Origin: Bacteroidia bacterium
GTDB taxonomy: Bacteria > Bacteroidota > Bacteroidia > Flavobacteriales > Flavobacteriaceae
NCBI GenBank assembly: GCA_030428705.1
Contig: JAUIDI010000002.1
Span: 806,001 to 870,000, forward strand
Length of the DNA stretch: 64,000 nucleotides
Direction of reading: 5' to 3'
Part shown: positions 62,246 to 64,000 of the stretch, in pieces
How positions within the stretch are numbered: the stretch's first letter is position 1
Layout: every line of letters begins with the position of its first letter
Translations under genes and position numbers: made by a program
The notes under the pieces: generated by a model
What the model was told of the DNA's origin: nothing
The model's database searches: none
What the model saw: only the letters and a program-made list of their open reading frames with translations

Positions 62246-64000
62246 TCAGTTCAATTTATAATGCACTTCGCATTCTTCCAATTGTGAAAGCAATTCACTG
62301 CTAATCTGTACCTTCTGCTTTCGGCTGATCATATTCACTTTGATCTGTTCCTCCATTTCATAGACAACAAAGTTCAACGCATGATCTCCTTTGTGCGAAC
62401 GCAAAGTATCTTTTAAGGTCTTGATTCGTTTCTCCTTCAAAGCGGCGATATCCAATTTGATGGTCAGTTTTTTGGCATAGGTATCCATGACTTCCTGTAA
62501 CAACATAAAACTATTGAACTGCAAACGGGGGTCTCCTTTCTTGCCCGTATCCCTGTTGATCCATCCCTCACGTACGAATACCTTTATATAGACGAACGAA
62601 TTGATCATCAAAAAATGACGGTATTTCAGATACTCCTCGCCAAAAATCTTGAATTCAAAGGAATCGGTATAATCCTCGACGGAAAACAAGGCCCACCCTT
62701 TTCCGTTTTTTGAAATGCGATGTTGTACATCGGTGATCACACCTGCAAAGGACAATTCTCGATTCACATAATTCTCCAATTCATTCGCACATGAAACACT
62801 TGCGTTACAAAAGGTATTGATCTCGGTCTTGAAATCATCCAATGGGTGACCTGAAATATAGATGCCCACAACTTCTTTTTCGCGGCGCAATTTTTCCATC
62901 GTGCCCCATTCCTCGCACGGGGGCACCGTGGGTTCGGGAATCTGCACCTCGCTCGCATCGCCGAACAAGCTCACCTGTGCCGAATTTTCATTTTCCTGAA
63001 ACTTGGCCCCGTACTTGATGACCTTTTCCAAAAAAGTGATACCATCTCCTTCATCGTGAAAATATTGCGCCCTATGGGCCGTACCAAAGGAATCGAAACC
63101 ACCTGCAACGGCCAGGTTCTCAAATGCCTTTTTATTGGCGGCCCTAAGGTCGACACGTTTGGCCATATCGAAGACCGATTTAAAATGTCCGTCTTCCTTT
63201 CTGTTCGATACGATCGTCTCTACCGCCGAACGACCGACCCCTTTGATGGCTCCCATTCCGAAGCGGACGGCCCCGTCTTTGTTCACCGCAAACTTGTAAT
63301 ACGATTCGTTTACGTCGGGCCCTAGTACATCAAGGCCCATACGCTTACATTCTTCCATGAAAAATGTCACCTGCTTGATGTCGTTCATGTTGTTGCTCAA
63401 CACAGCCGCCATGTATTCAGCAGGATAGTGTGCCTTCAAATAGGCCGTTTGATAAGCGATATAGGCATAGCATGTAGAATGGCTTTTGTTGAACGCATAG
63501 GAAGCGAAGGCTTCCCAATCCTTCCAAATTTTTTCAAGGATTTCTTTCGGATGACCGTTCGATGCACCGCCTTCAAGAAATTTAGGTTTCATCTTTTGCA
63601 GCACAGCAAATATCTTTTTCCCCATGGCCTTTCGCAAAACATCGGCCTCACCTTTCGAAAAACCCGCCAGTTTTTGGGATAGCAACATCACCTGCTCCTG
63701 ATAGACCGTTATACCATAGGTCTCCCTCAAATACTCTTCCATTTCGGGAAGGTCATAGGTAATCTCGGCCATACCATTCTTTCGGGTAATGAAGTCGGGA
63801 ATGTACTCCATCGGCCCGGGACGGTAGAGAGCGTTCATCGCGATGAGATCGTCGAATACGGTCGGTCTTAAATTTTTCAGATGTTTCTGCATTCCGGGGG
63901 ATTCATATTGAAAAATCCCTACCGTATCTCCCCTTTGGAAAAGTTCGTAGGTCTTCTCGTCATCCAATGGAAACTCATCGGGTACCAATTCGATGCCGTG
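62246..64000 (-). CDS. dnaE: DNA polymerase III subunit alpha, partial (5' end beyond window)
   Basis: The last 584 codons of the replicative polymerase; the frame is open through the window edge. Visible parts are the palm/fingers region (GDTVGIFQYESPGMQKHLK, NALYRPGPMEYIPDFI, SYAFNKSHSTCYAYIAYQTA), a helix-hairpin-helix region (MGAIKGVGRSAVETIV) and a C-terminal OB-fold (LSFAGVITDVQHRISKNGKGWALF). It acts in the cytoplasm as the catalytic core of the replisome. This conserved gene marks the right end of the window as stable housekeeping chromosome. Confidence 0.97.
   Translation of the reverse strand, partial: HGIELVPDEFPLDDEKTYELFQRGDTVGIFQYESPGMQKHLKNLRPTVFDDLIAMNALYRPGPMEYIPDFITRKNGMAEITYDLPEMEEYLRETYGITVYQEQVMLLSQKLAGFSKGEADVLRKAMGKKIFAVLQKMKPKFLEGGASNGHPKEILEKIWKDWEAFASYAFNKSHSTCYAYIAYQTAYLKAHYPAEYMAAVLSNNMNDIKQVTFFMEECKRMGLDVLGPDVNESYYKFAVNKDGAVRFGMGAIKGVGRSAVETIVSNRKEDGHFKSVFDMAKRVDLRAANKKAFENLAVAGGFDSFGTAHRAQYFHDEGDGITFLEKVIKYGAKFQENENSAQVSLFGDASEVQIPEPTVPPCEEWGTMEKLRREKEVVGIYISGHPLDDFKTEINTFCNASVSCANELENYVNRELSFAGVITDVQHRISKNGKGWALFSVEDYTDSFEFKIFGEEYLKYRHFLMINSFVYIKVFVREGWINRDTGKKGDPRLQFNSFMLLQEVMDTYAKKLTIKLDIAALKEKRIKTLKDTLRSHKGDHALNFVVYEMEEQIKVNMISRKQKVQISSELLSQLEECEVHYKLN

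Noticed and set aside
1-64000. CRISPR arrays, insertion sequences or prophage
   Set aside because: No regularly spaced repeats, transposase, integrase or phage structural genes were seen; the only sizeable repeat pair is the 82-bp element.

Overview
The window looks like a chromosomal segment of a marine, polysaccharide-degrading member of the Flavobacteriaceae (Bacteroidota; of the Zobellia/Maribacter/Arenibacter type). The basis is the protein families (GntR, AraC and Nudix sugar regulators, GH78, GH3, sulfatase, many lipoproteins with a short hydrophobic stretch before Cys, PVC-type heme proteins), the near absence of Shine-Dalgarno sequences, and promoters of the Bacteroidota type (TAnnTTTG at -7, in one case with TTTG 19 bp upstream). 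No insertion sequence, phage or CRISPR array was seen. The genus is inference.

Layout. (1) 1-12.7 kb: two Gfo/Idh/MocA oxidoreductases and a ThuA protein, then a GntR/UTRA regulator divergent from a six-gene operon: MetE-C-like methyltransferase, UlaG-like metallo-hydrolase, PVC-type cytochrome dehydrogenase, KDPG aldolase, KDG kinase, sulfatase. A perfect 16-bp palindrome lies between regulator and operon. (2) 12.7-22.3 kb: PepSY membrane protein, YceI protein, intradiol dioxygenase, a TonB-dependent receptor, a LytS/LytTR two-component pair, a dienelactone hydrolase and a large secreted GH113-like protein. (3) 22.4-39.4 kb: two divergent operons around a Nudix-type regulator. Leftward: Nudix regulator, sugar epimerase lipoprotein, aldonolactone-oxidase-like flavoprotein, carboxylesterase, GH3 and a heme-binding protein. 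Rightward: CitMHS transporter, AtuA, small AtuA-like partner, esterase. Next come two more carboxylesterases and a beta-propeller protein. An 82-bp element (76/82 identical) occurs at the divergent promoter and again before the esterase pair, tying the block into one probable regulon. (4) 39.4-46 kb: Gfo/Idh/MocA oxidoreductase, DTE-like epimerase and a 1164-aa ThuA/PVC-dehydrogenase/cupredoxin fusion, divergent from an AraC regulator. (5) 46-59.6 kb: L-rhamnose locus with GH78 alpha-L-rhamnosidase, a cytochrome c-PQQ-type sugar dehydrogenase, a GntR regulator, aldolase/dehydrogenase RhaEW, isomerase RhaI, kinase RhaB and an NCS1-type permease. Three promoters share a direct-repeat operator set exactly 20 bp upstream of the -7 box. 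(6) 59.6-64 kb: housekeeping genes: tRNA-Asp, DUF58 protein, thioredoxin, a lipoprotein and the 3' part of dnaE.

How the parts may work together (inference): the recurring theme is extracytoplasmic oxidation of sugars. NAD-type Gfo/Idh oxidoreductases, ThuA proteins, TIM-barrel epimerases, heme- or copper-bearing dehydrogenases and a lactone oxidase fit oxidative (3-keto) glycoside degradation feeding electrons to periplasmic carriers. Hydrolases (GH78, GH3, GH113-like, sulfatase, four esterases) would release the substrates, and the Entner-Doudoroff enzymes and the rhamnose pathway would take up the products. The best candidates for undescribed biology are the 82-bp-element regulon (3), the copper-for-heme domain swap (4) and the methyltransferase/lactonase/Entner-Doudoroff operon (1).
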